Positions 31,794 through 44,747 of a stretch of DNA of 64,000 bases are shown here, in pieces; positions within the stretch are counted from its first letter, which is position 1; every line of letters starts with the position of its first letter. Made by a program: the position numbers and the translations under genes. The stretch is from Cycas panzhihuaensis (lineage: Eukaryota; Cycadophyta). The stretch is taken from contig CM041465.1 of NCBI GenBank assembly GCA_023213395.1, positions 118,737,741 to 118,801,740 on the forward strand, written 5' to 3'. Below the pieces are notes generated by a model. That model searched no databases, was not told the DNA's origin, and worked only from the letters and a program-made list of their open reading frames with translations.

Positions 31794-33187
31794 TAGGTTC
31801 AGACTATTTAATGAAGGTTGATGAAGAATAATAAAGAAGTAGTCCTAGATTATTATTAGAGTTGTACATACTTGAATAGGTAGTTTTTGAAGACCATAGA
31901 GTACCATCCAGTGATATGTAATGTTTCCTCTAAAGAAAGAATTATCATTCCTCAAATTGGATACCCCTTGAACTAAAATCTATAATGATTTCAAATAAAA
32001 TTAATGTCACCATATAATGCCATAAGTATGGATCACTAATAGCTCACACTTCATTAAGATGTGTTATCTCAGCTTGATGCTATGTCTACATGTCTCTGCA
32101 TTTATGCATCCCTAAGAATCCCTTCTCTGGGACCACCAAGTAATATTTCTGTCCATTGAAAGTGGCTATCTCTATCAAATTCTAAATCTATCTCATCTTT
32201 TTACCATTGAACTACATGTATATAGTGGGTTCAAATATCACATATGATAAATCAAGAGTATCTTGACTGGTACAACTGTTATCCCTCTCTATGCAAATTT
32301 ATATGGAACTCAAAATTAGATAGTTAATAGAAAGTTATTTATTTGTTGAGAAATTTGCTATACTAGATTTTTTAGAGCTAAATTCTAGGAAGATTCATTA
32401 TAGAACATGAATACGTCGTTATTTAGAAGCTAGAGTTAACTATCCTCATGAAGATCTTGCCATCTCTATGAAACTCTTACTATTACCATCATCTATGATA
32501 ATAATAATTTTCCATAGCCATAGCCTCTACAAAAATGCAAATCCAATGTTACAAATCTCACATAGAATTTTGATTGCCACCCCATATAAATTTAAAGTCA
32601 TAAAAAATATTTTTAAAACCCTAAGTATTTAGAGTAAAATTTATGTTATGTATTTATTTTTTGTATTTTAGCAAACATCAGGGAGCTATGTAATTTAATC
32701 TAATCAATTTACAATTGTAAAAATATTTAAATTTTATTTATTATTTTTTGGAGTCCACAAACCCCTTCCCCTTAGCGCTTAGTCATATTGAGCTCTTATA
32801 TAACCCTTTGTTTCACATGAAAGGAACTTAAACCCTTCTTTTTTAGCCCCTGTACTTTATTAAGGAGTAACCTATGTTTTTTTTGCAATAACTTGACTTT
32901 CTAGAGTCTAAATTCATAACTAAAGGAGGTATTATAATCTTGACTTAGATACTTTTAATTTGAAAGGCATTTGAGCCATTCTAAAGCCATTTTGAGGGTG
33001 AAATCTTTGTCCAAAGTCAATAAAGTAGATTGTAAGCAAGGTAAATATAGGTACATGATTTCAATTATTAATTTTCTTTATATTTCCTTAACAATATTAA
33101 TTTAATTTAATACTTTGATGATTAAACATTAAATTTATAAATTAACTAAATTATTATACCCCCTCCATTTTTCTAATAAATATACTT
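31794..33187 (+). other. Copia-1 leader, first part
   Basis: AT-rich leader with no coding signal that I can see. It continues at 35590 after the L1 insertion. Confidence 0.5.
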
Positions 33188-33429
33188 TTTTTTTTTTTAA
33201 ATAAGGTAAAATAATATTAGAAGGGGTTTTAACTAGGTTCCTAAACCTTGTATATCATAGCCCATCGGCTTAAAAAAGATGACCATGACAAGCCCATGGT
33301 CTATTCCTAATTAATGAAGAAACCACTCAACCTCCCCTGTCAGCCAATCCTGTATATGCATCAGTCCTAACCAAACTCAATAGCTCTTCTAGGAAGTCCT
33401 CCTTCTAGATCTTTATACTTTTATTAAGC

Positions 33430-33989
33430 ACAGCCCAATTTACCAATCAATCTGCCACTGAATTCCCTTCCCTATAGGTATGCTGGATCTGAACACTCAA
33501 CTTGGACCTCAAGACGTCTTGCACGTCACTGATAATCTCTTTATTATTCCATCCTAGCTTCGCCTTCCCCCTTAAACACTTGATCACATACATGGAATCC
33601 CCTTCTATGACTACTTTCTGTACCTCCTCCTCGTGCATCAAAGCTACCACCCTTTGCATGACCCATATCTCCACTTTTTTATTCAATTGAATACCAAAAT
33701 ACTTCGCAAAAGGCCATTTCACATTCCCCGTATGATCCTTACAGAGACCTCCCCCACCCGCCTCTCTGGGGTTTCCTTTAGCAGCTCTATCAAAGTTAAC
33801 TTTTTCCCAGGTTGCTTCTGGTGGGTTCCACAAAGTAGCTCTCCTCCTCTCCCTACCACCCCTCGGATAGCCAATATCCCATGCCTCAAGGATACCTTCT
33901 TCCCCCTTAGGGATCCTGTCCTCCTTTGGGGGGACTAACATTTCTAGAATGCCTCTCCTGATCTCAACGAACAATTTCAAGCTGTCCAT
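33430..33989 (-). pseudogene. L1 RNase H domain
   Basis: Plant L1 elements often carry a C-terminal RNase H. Motifs: WEKVNFDRAAKGNPREAGGG (first Asp; the usual GNPG is GNPR), KVEIWVMQRVVAL (Glu), VVIEGDSMYVIKCL (Asp), YREGNSVAD (Asp). Open for 180 residues from Met 33989, with a stop-containing linker to the upstream part. It runs toward the 3' end of the element about 240 bp before the poly(A). Confidence 0.85.
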
Positions 33990-34112
33990 CTCTTTACCTT
34001 AAAAAATTCTCCTGTTGTGTTCCTTCCAAATGTACCATGTACCTACTAGGAGAATCATCTTCCAGAATCTTCTTAGCATTTTACTCTTAAATGGAGGGTC
34101 CCAAGCTAGCCA

Positions 34113-35551
34113 TTAGTCTTTTAGTGATTTAGGGGAAACCCATACTGTACCCAGCCTAGACCAAAAGCCTTCCCAAATTCCCTTAGAATAGGGGCAATGA
34201 ATATTGAGGTGATCCAAGGACTCAGCTTCCTCCTTACATAATTCACACCTGTTCACCATATGAAAACCCTGCTTCAAGAGGTTGTCCATTGTTAAAATTC
34301 TATTTTGCAGACAGAGCCACCAGAAAGCTGCAATCTTCGGAAGAAGCCCTAGCTTCCAAACCCTGGCCAACATGTCATTCCTAGCCCATCCTTCTCTAAC
34401 CAACAATAGATTATATCCATCTTTTACCGTGTATGAGCCCAAAGATGATAGGGGCCATACCAATGAGTCAGAGGAAGTATGATTTAGGATATATTGGTTT
34501 TCTAATACCCCTTTCACTCTTTGGATCTCCTCCTCGAACCCTTGCAACTCCTCAAAAGATCTCCAAATCCTGTTCTTGCCCTACCCCACCCAATAATGCT
34601 TGACTAGGGTTTCATATTTATTCTTGCATGCCCTCTCATATTATCGATATCTGGCATCTCCTTTAACTTAGAGGACCCGCACCACTTGTCTTCCCAAAAC
34701 CTTATACTTTCTCCGTCTCCCAATCTCCATCGCATACCTTCGTGCAAGATGGAATGCGTAGACCAGATAGCTTTCCAAATAGGGGATCCCGATGAGCTAC
34801 ACTCCTCTTCCATTAAGAAGTGTTTATCCCCTAAGTATTTCCTAGCTATAATTTTTCACCACACTGACCCTGCTTCTTTGGTTAGTCTCCATCCTATCTT
34901 GGCCAGGAGAGCTCCATTAAAGAGACCCAGTCTTCTAATGTTGAGACCTCCTGCCCACTTGGGCTTACAAACCTTCTCCCACAAGACAAGATGGAATATG
35001 TTTCTATCTTCATCCCTAGCCTAAAGAAATCTCTTCATAATACCCTTGAGGGTAGATACAACCTTGCCCAGCATCTTAAATAATGACATTTGGTAGATTG
35101 GAATGCTCTAAAGAGAGACCACCACAAGCTGAATTTTTCAAGCCCAGCTTAGGAGCATCCCTTTCCGTCTAGCCAACTTTCTGTTAAACCTACCCACAAT
35201 GGGATCCCATAGATTCTTAACCATCTTACCCATAAAAAGTGGCATCCTGAGATATGAGGCAAGAAGGGGTCTACTAGAGATCTCCAGAATCCTGTTGATC
35301 CTTCTTTATAGCCTATTTGTTGTATTGATAAAGAATATTAAGCTCTTATCCAAATTAATTCTTTAATTGGTAGCCCTCTCATATGCCTGGGGACCTGCTT
35401 TCAAGGTCCTAACCTCTCCTAGGGAAGCCCTACATAGAAAGATGTTGTCGTTAACAAACTTGTAATGGACAATATTATCTAAATTAGAAGATGGCTTCAG
35501 CCCTAATATCCACCCTAACCTCTGAGCCTCTAGTGTAGTCCTCCCTAACAA
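34113..35551 (-). pseudogene. L1 reverse transcriptase C-terminal part and zf-RVT region
   Basis: From 35551 downward: LGWILGLKPSSN and IVHYKFVNDNIFLCRA, the catalytic FADD motif decayed to FVND. Then a thumb/connection region: [31 protein letters not shown] and [13 protein letters not shown] at about 35300-34850, and WRLGDGESIRFWEDKWCG at about 34710. The zf-RVT segment is at 34547-34113: DGYNLLL, PKIAAFWWLCLQNRI, and the Cys/His array CELCKEEAESLDHLNIHCPY. Stops and frame shifts throughout. The RT N-terminal half and ORF1 are absent. Confidence 0.85.
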
Positions 35552-35589
35552 TTATGCCATAATTATGAAGAGAAATAATAAATATACTT

Positions 35590-36053
35590 ATTTAATTAGC
35601 ATTAATTTAATTATTATTATTATTTCATATGTTTTCAAATAATATTATACTTTGTGCTATATTCTTTTGAATTGAATTTAAATCTTTAATATTTACTTTT
35701 GTAGATATATTTCTAAAATTAAATAATCAATAAAAGTGATTAAAAAGGACACCCCCCCAAATTTCTTTCTTTAAATTATATACCTGTAGTCCTTTTACAA
35801 ATATCTTTATATTTTTACATTATTGTTACTAATTTAATCTTGTAATATCTTAATTTAAAGTTAAAATTATTACAATAATATTTATTCTTTTATAGTTTAT
35901 ATTTATAGTTTGATATAAAATTATCTTAATTTGAAAGTTTATATAGTTATACACTTTCTTTTTTAATTAAATAGGATCTCTAATATCTTAGGTTATCTTT
36001 ATTTTTTTTACATCCACATCTATATTTATTTTTCTAAAATCACTTTTACCCAA
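35590..36053 (+). other. Copia-1 leader, second part
   Basis: AT-rich, no coding signal. Runs up to the gag start. Confidence 0.5.
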
Positions 36054-36990
36054 GATGATCCCATCAACCAAAATTCCAATTTTAAATGGAACAAACTATG
36101 CCGACTAGAAGGTTAAAATATCTAACAAACTCAAGTAACAAAAGTTATGATGATATGTAATAGGGGAGTTCAAAAAATCTACAAGTATAATATTAGATAT
36201 ATATGTGGTCTATTTGATGAACTATGATGGACCTTTAAGCACCATCATAACCTCTCTCTCACTAGATATACATAGACAGTTCACTAATTTAGATGAACTT
36301 ATTATTATTTGAGTAAAGTTAAAAGAAAAATATAATAAAATTAACACCACACAAATTGTTATGCTAGAGAAGAAAATATATGCCTCGAAGTGTAAGGACT
36401 TTTTATGGTTGAGGAATTTCTATTCAATCTTTAACTCATAAATATAGATTTAGGAAATAGTATTAAAATAATTAAAAAAGACAATAAAACCTTAACTATA
36501 TCTCATGTAAAAGATAATGATACACTCATTCATCTTATTATTAATAAACTTCTAAAATCTTTTAACTAATATAAAACTATGAGACAATAGTATAGGCACC
36601 CTACTATTACCTTTAATTAGCTTATAAATCAATTGGTTGAATACTAGTCTATACTTGTTCAAATAGAAGAAATTAAATATTCTTTCTAAAGCTCTTTTCT
36701 CTGACAGCAAATCACATAATAAATAAAAAGATCAAAATAATCATAACAATAATCTCAAACCTTAGAAATAACATAGAGGCTCTTATTCAAATAATAATAA
36801 TAATCAAAATTCTAAATATTTAGGAATGTTTCAAAACTAAAATATATATTCAACACATAGATAGCCATATTAAACAAAAAATATTTTAAAACTATATTAT
36901 AATTAAAACATTAGTTGTGTTTATTTTTATAAAAATGGACACACTATAGATGTTTATAGAAATAGGTCAGTATCTAAAGCTTAGAAAGCT
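36054..36990 (+). pseudogene. gag: Copia-1: gag
   Basis: Starts near 36054 with a copia gag signature, KIPILNGTNYAD, then a stop where W is usual in the NxxxW motif (TGG to TAG). A degenerate zinc knuckle, CVYFYKNGHTIDVYRN, lies at about 36910-36960. Asn-rich low complexity precedes it. Many stops. The protease follows. Confidence 0.7.
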
Positions 36991-37059
36991 TAAAAAATGA
37001 TACAATCAAGATCCCATGATTCCCTAATTACTTCTACTTTTATTTTTTTAGCATCTACC

Positions 37060-37287
37060 TCACTAGCACCTTTTTAGATACTAGATTTTGGTGCATGCCA
37101 TCATATGATGGGACATTAAGAGTATTTATCCACCTATTACCTAGGTTCTAATTCTAAAGAGAAAATCTCTTTTGATAGTAGTTTCCAACTAAAAGTTAGA
37201 GGAACATATGACATTAGTTTAAAAAATAGTTCTATCAATGTTATGTTTTATGTTCTTGGATTGTTACCTAACTTGTTATCTATTTAT
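37060..37287 (+). pseudogene. Copia-1: aspartic protease (interrupted)
   Basis: ILDFGACHHMMGH corresponds to the copia active-site motif LDSGASHHMTG, with Asp kept and Ser changed to Phe. NVMFYVLGLLPNLLSIY is the domain end (usually NVLYVPGLxxNLLSI). Copia-2 is inserted exactly here, in the NLLSI motif. The frame resumes at 58181. Confidence 0.82.
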
Positions 37288-37523
37288 TGTTGGAAAATAG
37301 AACCTACAATAAGATATTCGCAAATAGAACCAAATAGAATAAAAGAACCTCCACAAGATTGAACGGTACCCTTAAGGCACCTCCATTATATTAATGAAAC
37401 ATCATTATAATATAATATAATATGATACACTATGTTGTGTATTTATAATACATGTCAATAAAGAGAGAGTGGGACCCACTTATATGTGGGACAAAACAAA
37501 TGTGCATTATCAATATTTTAACA
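37288..37523 (-). repeat. Copia-2 3' LTR
   Basis: 236 bp. The minus strand begins TGTTAAAATATTG after the polypurine tract. Aligned along its length with 57940-58175. Confidence 0.85.
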
Positions 37524-37983
37524 CTTCCCCTTAGTGCACATTTGGGTCATTTGTATTTGCAATGCCTTGTCCTTGAAAATGTCTTGAAGATGATATCTTC
37601 AATTTGGTCATTGTCTTTAATCTTGTAGTGATGTCTTTGATGTAGAATGATGTATTCATCTTGATTTTCGTCTTCAATTCTTTACTGATGCCTTTATAGG
37701 ATGATGTCCTTAGCTTGATTTTCAGCTTCCATCATGCAATCATGATGTTGTTATAGAAACTCTAGCAAGTTCGAATTATGATTCTTCATTGTTCTTGGTA
37801 TAGTTTGATATTGATGTAGATCTTGTAAGTAATCATCTTCAAATATAACTTGCTCATCATCATTATCCTAAATAAGTTCTTGATCACTATGTACAACAGT
37901 GAAGGAAATAGAATATAGCTAAACTATGCTCTGATATCAAATGTAAGAAATATAATGTAACTTAACTATACTTTGATACCAAA
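37524..37983 (-). other. Copia-2 3' part, next to Copia-3 boundary
   Basis: Minus-strand sequence with an acidic open stretch (DDEQVIFEDDYLQDLHQY near 37850), then untranslated sequence and the polypurine tract. Two PBS-like words on the minus strand, TTTGGTATCAAAG (37971-37983) and TTGATATCAGAG (about 37928-37940), lie beside the Copia-3 LTR, where Copia-2 body would be expected. Confidence 0.45.
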
Positions 37984-38411
37984 TATAGGAAAAAATATTT
38001 GCAGGAGAATAGAGCAGAACATATATCAAATAATCATAAATCAATATTGCATCAATATATCAATGTATCACAATAGCATCATAGTTGCATAAACATGAAA
38101 TCATTACATTCAAGTCATTGTGAGAAGTGAGCAATACAAATTTTTTAAATGAGGGTAGTGTCTAAAAACACCAAGGTTGCACACCCCTCAATATTTAAAA
38201 TTTGGGGGAGGAGGGAAACTTCTCAACCCTTGAATTCAAAATAATAATAAAATAATGTTAACTTAACTCAAATGAAACTAACTCAACTTAACATAAATCA
38301 AAGTTAAACTTACCTTGACATGTTGAGTATCACATGTCTAAATTGAGGTTAATGAGGTGTACAATCCTGGTTGGAAAGGTAGGAGTGGAGTGATAACAAT
38401 TAACTCCAACA
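37984..38411 (-). repeat. Copia-3 left (3') LTR
   Basis: 428 bp. The minus strand starts TGTTGGAGTTAATTG and ends TTTTTTCCTATA. Closely aligned with 56018-56414. Confidence 0.8.
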
Positions 38412-38679
38412 TTCTCCCCCTTAATGTTATCACAAACACTTGTATCTTTTCCTTAAACTTATGGAACTTATACTTGAAAAAAACTTTAAAATTTTGATCT
38501 TCATCAATATGCTTCAACCTTCTTACAACATTTGTCTCTTTACCATGAAGTAATATGAAAAAACTATAAGTAAATGATGTTTGATTTGAATGTAGATGAA
38601 TAGCTATACTTTTTACTTTGACAACTGTAACATTAAGAAAACTTTAAACTTGAACTTTATCTTTTATAGTCTTTATGCT

Positions 38680-39160
38680 CTAAACAACTGTCATATCATC
38701 AGGTTCATTCTTTGTCATATCATTAGATTCATTCTTTATCATGTCATATGATTCATTTTCATTCTCCCCCTCAAATAGAGGATCAAATCCTTGTGTAGCA
38801 AGTTGGTCCTGCATTTGATTTGAATATTTATTGGTTTTGTCATCATGATCTTCCTGTTCTGTCACTTGTCTCACATGCTTAACAAAAATATCATTAAATA
38901 TAAGGAGGGTATCTCCCCTATAAGTGGAAATTAATACATCCCAAATAGATTTAGAGGTTGTTAATTCACAAACCTTTAAAAAACCATCATCATGAATAGT
39001 ACAAAATAATAATGTTAATGCTTTATTATCCTTTCTAATATTATCATTAATACTAATATCATAGTCATCTTACAAATATTTCTATAAATCATATGCAATA
39101 AAATAGTTTTGCATAACCTTGTGCCATTCTAAAAAATTTTGCCCATCAAATATAGGTAAT
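38680..39160 (-). pseudogene. gag: Copia-3: gag
   Basis: Minus strand from about 39160: LPIFDGQNFLEWHKVMQNYF is the copia gag opening. Next comes NKALTLLFCTIHD, then KVCELTTSKSIWDVLISTYR, the AKExWDxLxxxYxG motif. It ends in an acidic repeat tail (IKNESNDMTKNEPDDMT). Stops at a few positions. No zinc knuckle, protease or RT follows: from here to the polypurine tract is only about 250 bp. Confidence 0.8.
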
Positions 39161-39199
39161 TATGCCATGCTATAAAAGACTTTAGAACATATAAAGTAT

Positions 39200-42164
39200 G
39201 CTTTTACCAAATCAAAAGAGTCAATAAATGACTAAACTTATATGATGTCAAATATACTTTTCAAAAAAAATGTAATACCTTTTGAAAATAAATGAACTAA
39301 ATGCAATAAGGAAATAATGAATATAGAAGTAACTTTGAAAACATATACTAATATCCTTTTAACGATATAAATCTAAAATAAGACCTTAACTTTTAGATTT
39401 CCTACAAATGAATAAATGTGAATTCTCAATGCAATAAATCCTTTACCTTGATGATAATATATAATGCTAAAGAAACTATAATATATATATTTTTTACTTT
39501 AAAAGATAAGGAGTATGAAGAAACTTTTTAAAAGAAGGGTTAGAGGACAACCTCAAGTTTGACAGATTCAAAAGTATACTAAATGACATCAGAATAATGT
39601 GAAACTTCACCAATATGAGGATTAATGAAATATGAATCCAACAGAACTGACCATTTTGAAAATGGATTCCTATAAGTCAAATTTTAAATGACCAAATATA
39701 TAGGCCTCATTTTAAGGCACAACAGGAGTAGGGAGCTCAAAATTGCATAAAAATACTAATAAAATTTTATAAAATGCTAAGAAATGATTAAATATTATGT
39801 ATAAGACTGCTCAATATACTTCTCAATATACTTTTAGCTGAAAATTTTTGAGATTAAAATGTGTAAAAAATGGCAGGTTTAAAGTAATAAAGTACTTCTA
39901 CTTTGAGTGATTTAAAAATCAGTAAAAATACATTAACATATATAAAACACTATATCAAATCGAAGAGAATTAAGTCAGATTCCCAACGAAACTAATAAAG
40001 CTAAATTTGGATGTCAAACAAAAAAGTTATTACAGAAATAGTAATAGGTACCTTTATGGTAAAATGTTAAGAAAAATGCTAAAAACCACTAAAATGCCAC
40101 TTTCGGTGATTAAAATAGTTGTCAAAATAAATTTTAAAAAATAAAATAAAAAGTGGGTAATAAAGTTTGTTGAACGTAGATCACTTTAGAATAAATCTAG
40201 GTAGAAAATAGTTTCCCAGTAATAAAATACAATCAGTTCAAAAAGCGATTTTATAAAAGGATTAAAAAAGGCAGAAAAAAGGACTAAGTGACTTTAAATC
40301 GACTGAAATTGGGTTAAATCAACACCAAATTAGTCATATGACCAATTAAAATTGATCTAAAAAAATGTTTTGATCTATTGAAACTAGTTTCGTCAGAAAC
40401 CGATGCTTCAGTGAGGAGTTATGGTGAAAAATGCCAATAACCCTATGTAGGATAAAAAATTAAAAAAAAAAATAAAAGAAAAAAAAAGATTTATAAAAGT
40501 GTTGGCACCTTTAATGATCCCTAACGATCATGTAGTAACTAAATGAGACTGGGGGCTAAGGCTCAAGAGGGTTTATGTTTTCAAAACTTTAATTTATAAA
40601 CTTTGTAATATAAATAAAAAACGTTTAATATTTTAAAATAAAAATGAATTTTAAATGGCTGCACGACTATACAGAGCATGCAAAGGCATAAAACAGCAAA
40701 ATAAATTACTAAAAAATAATTTTGAGACTTCGAATCACTAATTTCATAGGGGGCGCACTCATCCATAGCTCCAGATTGAGCATTCAATCATAGAAAAAAT
40801 GATAAAAACATGTTGAAAGTGTCGTAATACAAGTGACGGGCGGCAGATGACAGACTAAATTTTGATGCTATGAAGCTAAAAATACTTTGAGAGCTCTCAT
40901 ATCTAAGATGAGATAGATCCATAGAGGGGGGCACCTAAGCAAAGAATTCGATTTTACAAAAAATTTCAAACAAAATTTAAAAAATGTGAAAAAACCTGAA
41001 AATTTAGGGTTTTAGGGACTTTGGAGGATGGATCTCCTTGTACAAGCCACCAAATGAGACAAGATTTTATAGGTAGTAGGGCGTCTTGGGTGGATAGATT
41101 CTGGTTAAATTTTACAGTGATCTGTTGCTTCTTCACTGAGAATGAGCTTGTAGATCGAATGGAGGCCAAACCAGAGTAGCAGTTGATCCTGATGAGATAT
41201 CTTATTGTATGATCAATGAAATCACGAACCGCCTCTTTCACTGAATTGTTGAATCAGTAAGGATCACAATGAGTAGTCACTTACTAGGGTTTTGAGTGGT
41301 ATATCTATTACATAAGTTTGCCAAAGCAAAGGATCAAGTTGCCTAAAAAATAGAAAAATAGAAAACATGAAAATAAGAAATAATATGAAAAAATTTAAGT
41401 AAATAAACTTTATAGTATCTAAAGTTTGAGATTTAAATATGAATAATCAAACCAATATTTTGTAGATGCACTATAACTACCCAAAATCTGAAGAAAATAG
41501 AGAAATAGACAATAAGAGTTGTAATACAACTTCTTCAAGCGGCCTTTTAAGCTGAATATACACCAAAAAATCTGCAAATCTAAAAAAATACTTGAAAATA
41601 TAGTTGAATATGTGATGAAAATTATAGATCTAAAATGAAATATAGTAGATCTAAACTAAATGTAGTAGAAAATACTGAAAAACTTGATAAAATAAGCAGA
41701 TCTTAAGTTAAATAATGCAGATCTAACGTGAGTATAGTAGATCTATAGCCAAATATTGCAGATCTACACAAATATATCAGAAACAATGGTTAAATAACTC
41801 TTGAAACAAGAAGATCTGAAATAAAATATAGTAGATATGAAGTAAAAATTACAAATCTTTAAAAAAAACTTGATAACTTTTGCATGTAGTTGATCTTCTT
41901 TACAGATTTACTGTTGAAATAATGATGAAATATAAGATAAAATGTGTAGAACTGAAGAAATATAGCTCAAATCTAAGAAAAAACTTTAGCAAATATGGCT
42001 TATTGTTGAAATCCTACGTAGATCTACATAAATTTGAAAATAAACCTGAAAAATATTTGTTATATAACTAATATAACTCAATAATGATCAAAACTTGCTG
42101 AAAAACTTGTAGAAAAAATGAATGTAACCAAATATTTGCTACTGTGAGGAAATCTGCTTCGAAT
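39200..42164 (-). other. Copia-3 long leader, AT-rich
   Basis: About 3 kb of AT-rich DNA between the gypsy C insertion and gag. The longest minus frame (41241-40966, 91 residues) has no recognisable motif. A degenerate AGATCT-containing repeat lies at 41625-41850. Otherwise I see nothing. Confidence 0.45.
41625..41850. repeat. Degenerate AGATCT repeat cluster
   Basis: At least six occurrences of (T/C)AGATCT(A/T) spaced about 20-40 bp, often followed by AAATATAGTAG-like words. Looks like a decayed short tandem repeat in the Copia-3 leader. Confidence 0.6.
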
Positions 42165-42169
42165 ATGAG

Positions 42170-44747
42170 TGTTTCTCGGCTACCGAGAATGGACTTGAGA
42201 CACATCGACTCAGGTAAGCTCAGGTATATGTTCTCACTTCTCCCTGCTCTTGTTTGAATGAGATTGTTTAGCATAAACTACTTGACATATGCTTGCCTGC
42301 TTGCATTGCTTCTTTGCCTGATCATAGTGCATGTGCTTACAGCATACTTTTAGCCTATGATGACTCATAATGGGGGCATTCCTCAGTGAATGCTACACCC
42401 CACATGATGCACAACCACCCATTTCGTCTCTACGACCCCTCGAGATACTTCAGCCAGTCATGTTTACCCCTGTTACGACATTTTACTCGTGTTGTAGTCT
42501 CCTCTAAGTCTGATTAAATCCTTAGTTGAGACCCATTTCGCTATTTTGGCTACTTGCCCATTACTAGGGTATTCCCCCTAGTTGTTCTAGCCTTAATTTA
42601 CTCTTAATATCAACTCTAAAGCCTTATTCATACTTATTTTTATTTATTTTTTGTTTCTAGTCTGGTACTACTGTAAACTTAGTGGTACCACGATCTTTGT
42701 TGTGGTACCGCGAAGTTTACCGTGGGGCAACTGTTTGAAATTATAGTTTTTACTTTTTTCGCAGAATTACCGTGTGGCACTTGCACATTCGCATTGCCTT
42801 GACATCCCCAATGCTCACCTACAGCAAGCAGGGGATAAAATAAGTAATCCTCTTTATTTTCAAGGATCTTTTGGTTTATTTTTACATAAACAAGGAAAAT
42901 TACATAAACTTCTCTACAGAAATCTACTGCAAAGAGAGACACACAGCTGTTAGCTCAATTGCAGGGACCATTGTTGCCCCTATTTCTCACCAATAGCAAG
43001 CTCTACATCTACTTGTAGGACTTCAAGGCTTCAAGGAGGATCATCTTCAAACTCTCCCAAAAGACAAGCTGCAAAGACTCCAAACCCACAGGATGATCCT
43101 CACATTTCTCTCTTCTCTGAACCTGCCACTTCAATCCACTGAATGCTGGTTGTTTCTTGCTATTTTTCTAGCAAGTTCATACTTGGTATCTTCACAACAA
43201 GGTACCTCTCACATTTACTTTGTGGTTTCTGGTATTTCTTTATGTTTTTATGGATAAACTCTTAGTTTACATGCCTTCCTATTGTTGTACCTATTTGGCA
43301 TCATTTTCTTATTTTTTGGTATAGTAGTATTTTCCCAATAGTCCCAACAAACCCACTCTTAGGTGGCTTTTGTAGGGGGGCAACACAAAGAGAATTTGAG
43401 GGAGGCAGGCAGGGTCTGTCCCCCTTGATGTCCTTCTCCCTAAGGGTTCTGTCCCTTATTCTCTTTCCCCTTGCCTTTGGTGCCTTCCTAGAAGTCTGGT
43501 TAGGGAGTTTGGGAGCTCATTTTTAGAGCTGAACCAATGTTGGCAACCCATTGTCACACTGGTTCTAGATTTCCGTTCGTTGGTTTTAGATATCGCATAA
43601 GCCCCAAGACCATTTCTTGTTGGTTAACGGTTTGCTACTCACCCAATTTGACGATTTATTGTTTGTAGCATCTCGTTCTTTGGGTGTTTGCATACCTTTC
43701 AGTTGCCCTCTTCTTTTTCATTATTCGTTCCCCTGTGTCCTTACTGTGAGTCTGTTTCCCTTCCCGAGACTGAGTGGAGATTCTTTGTGGGTGAGTTAGC
43801 TATTCTAAGGCTATACTCTTCGCTTTTGGGTGTCATTTATGGTAACTATTTACGGGAGTTATGTTGCATATTATTTCATTAAATGATAATATATATATGC
43901 TTAGCTTAGTTTGATTTAGTTTCATCTGAGTTTAGTACATATACTCGATCTATTTTGTAGCCCCTCTTCCGAGAGGGAGATACTCGTCTAGTTTACTTGC
44001 AGGGTCTTGCATCGATGGAGTCACGTGTGGAACAAAACCCATTGCAGGTTAGTTCTGCATTTAGTGCTTTTTGTCATTTTCCATTGTTTGCTTTGTTGTT
44101 TTACTTTCGCATGCATAAGGGAAGGTAAGTGAGCCCCTCTTTGGTTGCTCACGGCAACCATTGCTGACTGGTATCACATACGCAATGAGTAGAGTAGAAA
44201 GAAGTAGGAAGCAAAGAGGCAGGTAGCACTCCATTCAGATTCTAGGTCCAGGTACTTTCCTTATCCCTGTATATCTTCTTTATGCTGTTGTCTTTTATGC
44301 ACATGTTTGCGTAGTTAGAAACATATAAGGAATTGAAAGTGGAAAGGAACATATTTTCGCTTTACATTTCTTTTATCTTGTGGTTAGTCTAGCACGTTTA
44401 GATAGTTTACTTTATGTTAGAACTACCCATACTTTATCCCTTTTTGCCAGCCTATACCTAGACACCACACTTTACCAATATTCCCCATTTTCATGTTGCC
44501 TTCTCACTTCCTTGAGAAGACGCAATGTGCTAGGTTCTCTCCTCCTCTTCCCAGCCATCCGACAGGTAGGAAGGCCTCACTTTGTGTGGCTACCTAGAAG
44601 CAACTATGTACCTCTGTAGTCCCGAATCCATGCTCCGGTGCACAAATGCCTTGCGAGGTGAAGTCCTTACTGTTTAGCCTAGCTTAGCTTTGTATAATCC
44701 GTTCCTTTTGCTAAACGTAGGGATACCACCTGGTGGCAAGCATTTCA
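42170..44747 (+). repeat. Gypsy copy C 5' LTR
   Basis: 2578 bp, TGTTTCTCGG…GCATTTCA. Start hairpin at 42173-42189. Inverted block GTAAACTTAGTGGTACC…GGTACCGCGAAGTTTAC at 42673-42720. TATA-like GGATAAAATAAG near 42834. Confidence 0.88.

Larger units (their letters stand above)
33188..35575 (-). mobile_element. 5'-truncated L1-type LINE
   Basis: 2388 bp on the minus strand. The poly(A) tail appears as a T run at 33188-33199. The 14-bp target-site duplication TAATAAATATACTT is at 33174-33187 and 35576-35589. Contains the end of RT, the zf-RVT-type C-terminal region and an RNase H. Truncation within RT is typical of target-primed reverse transcription. Confidence 0.88.

Noticed and set aside
40581-41241. 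Minus-strand frames of 68 and 91 residues in the Copia-3 leader
   Set aside because: No recognisable motif and no conservation partner in the window. AT-rich chance frames are expected.
41625-41850. CRISPR-like spacing of AGATCT repeats
   Set aside because: Repeats are six bases and irregular, in a plant retrotransposon leader. Not a CRISPR array.
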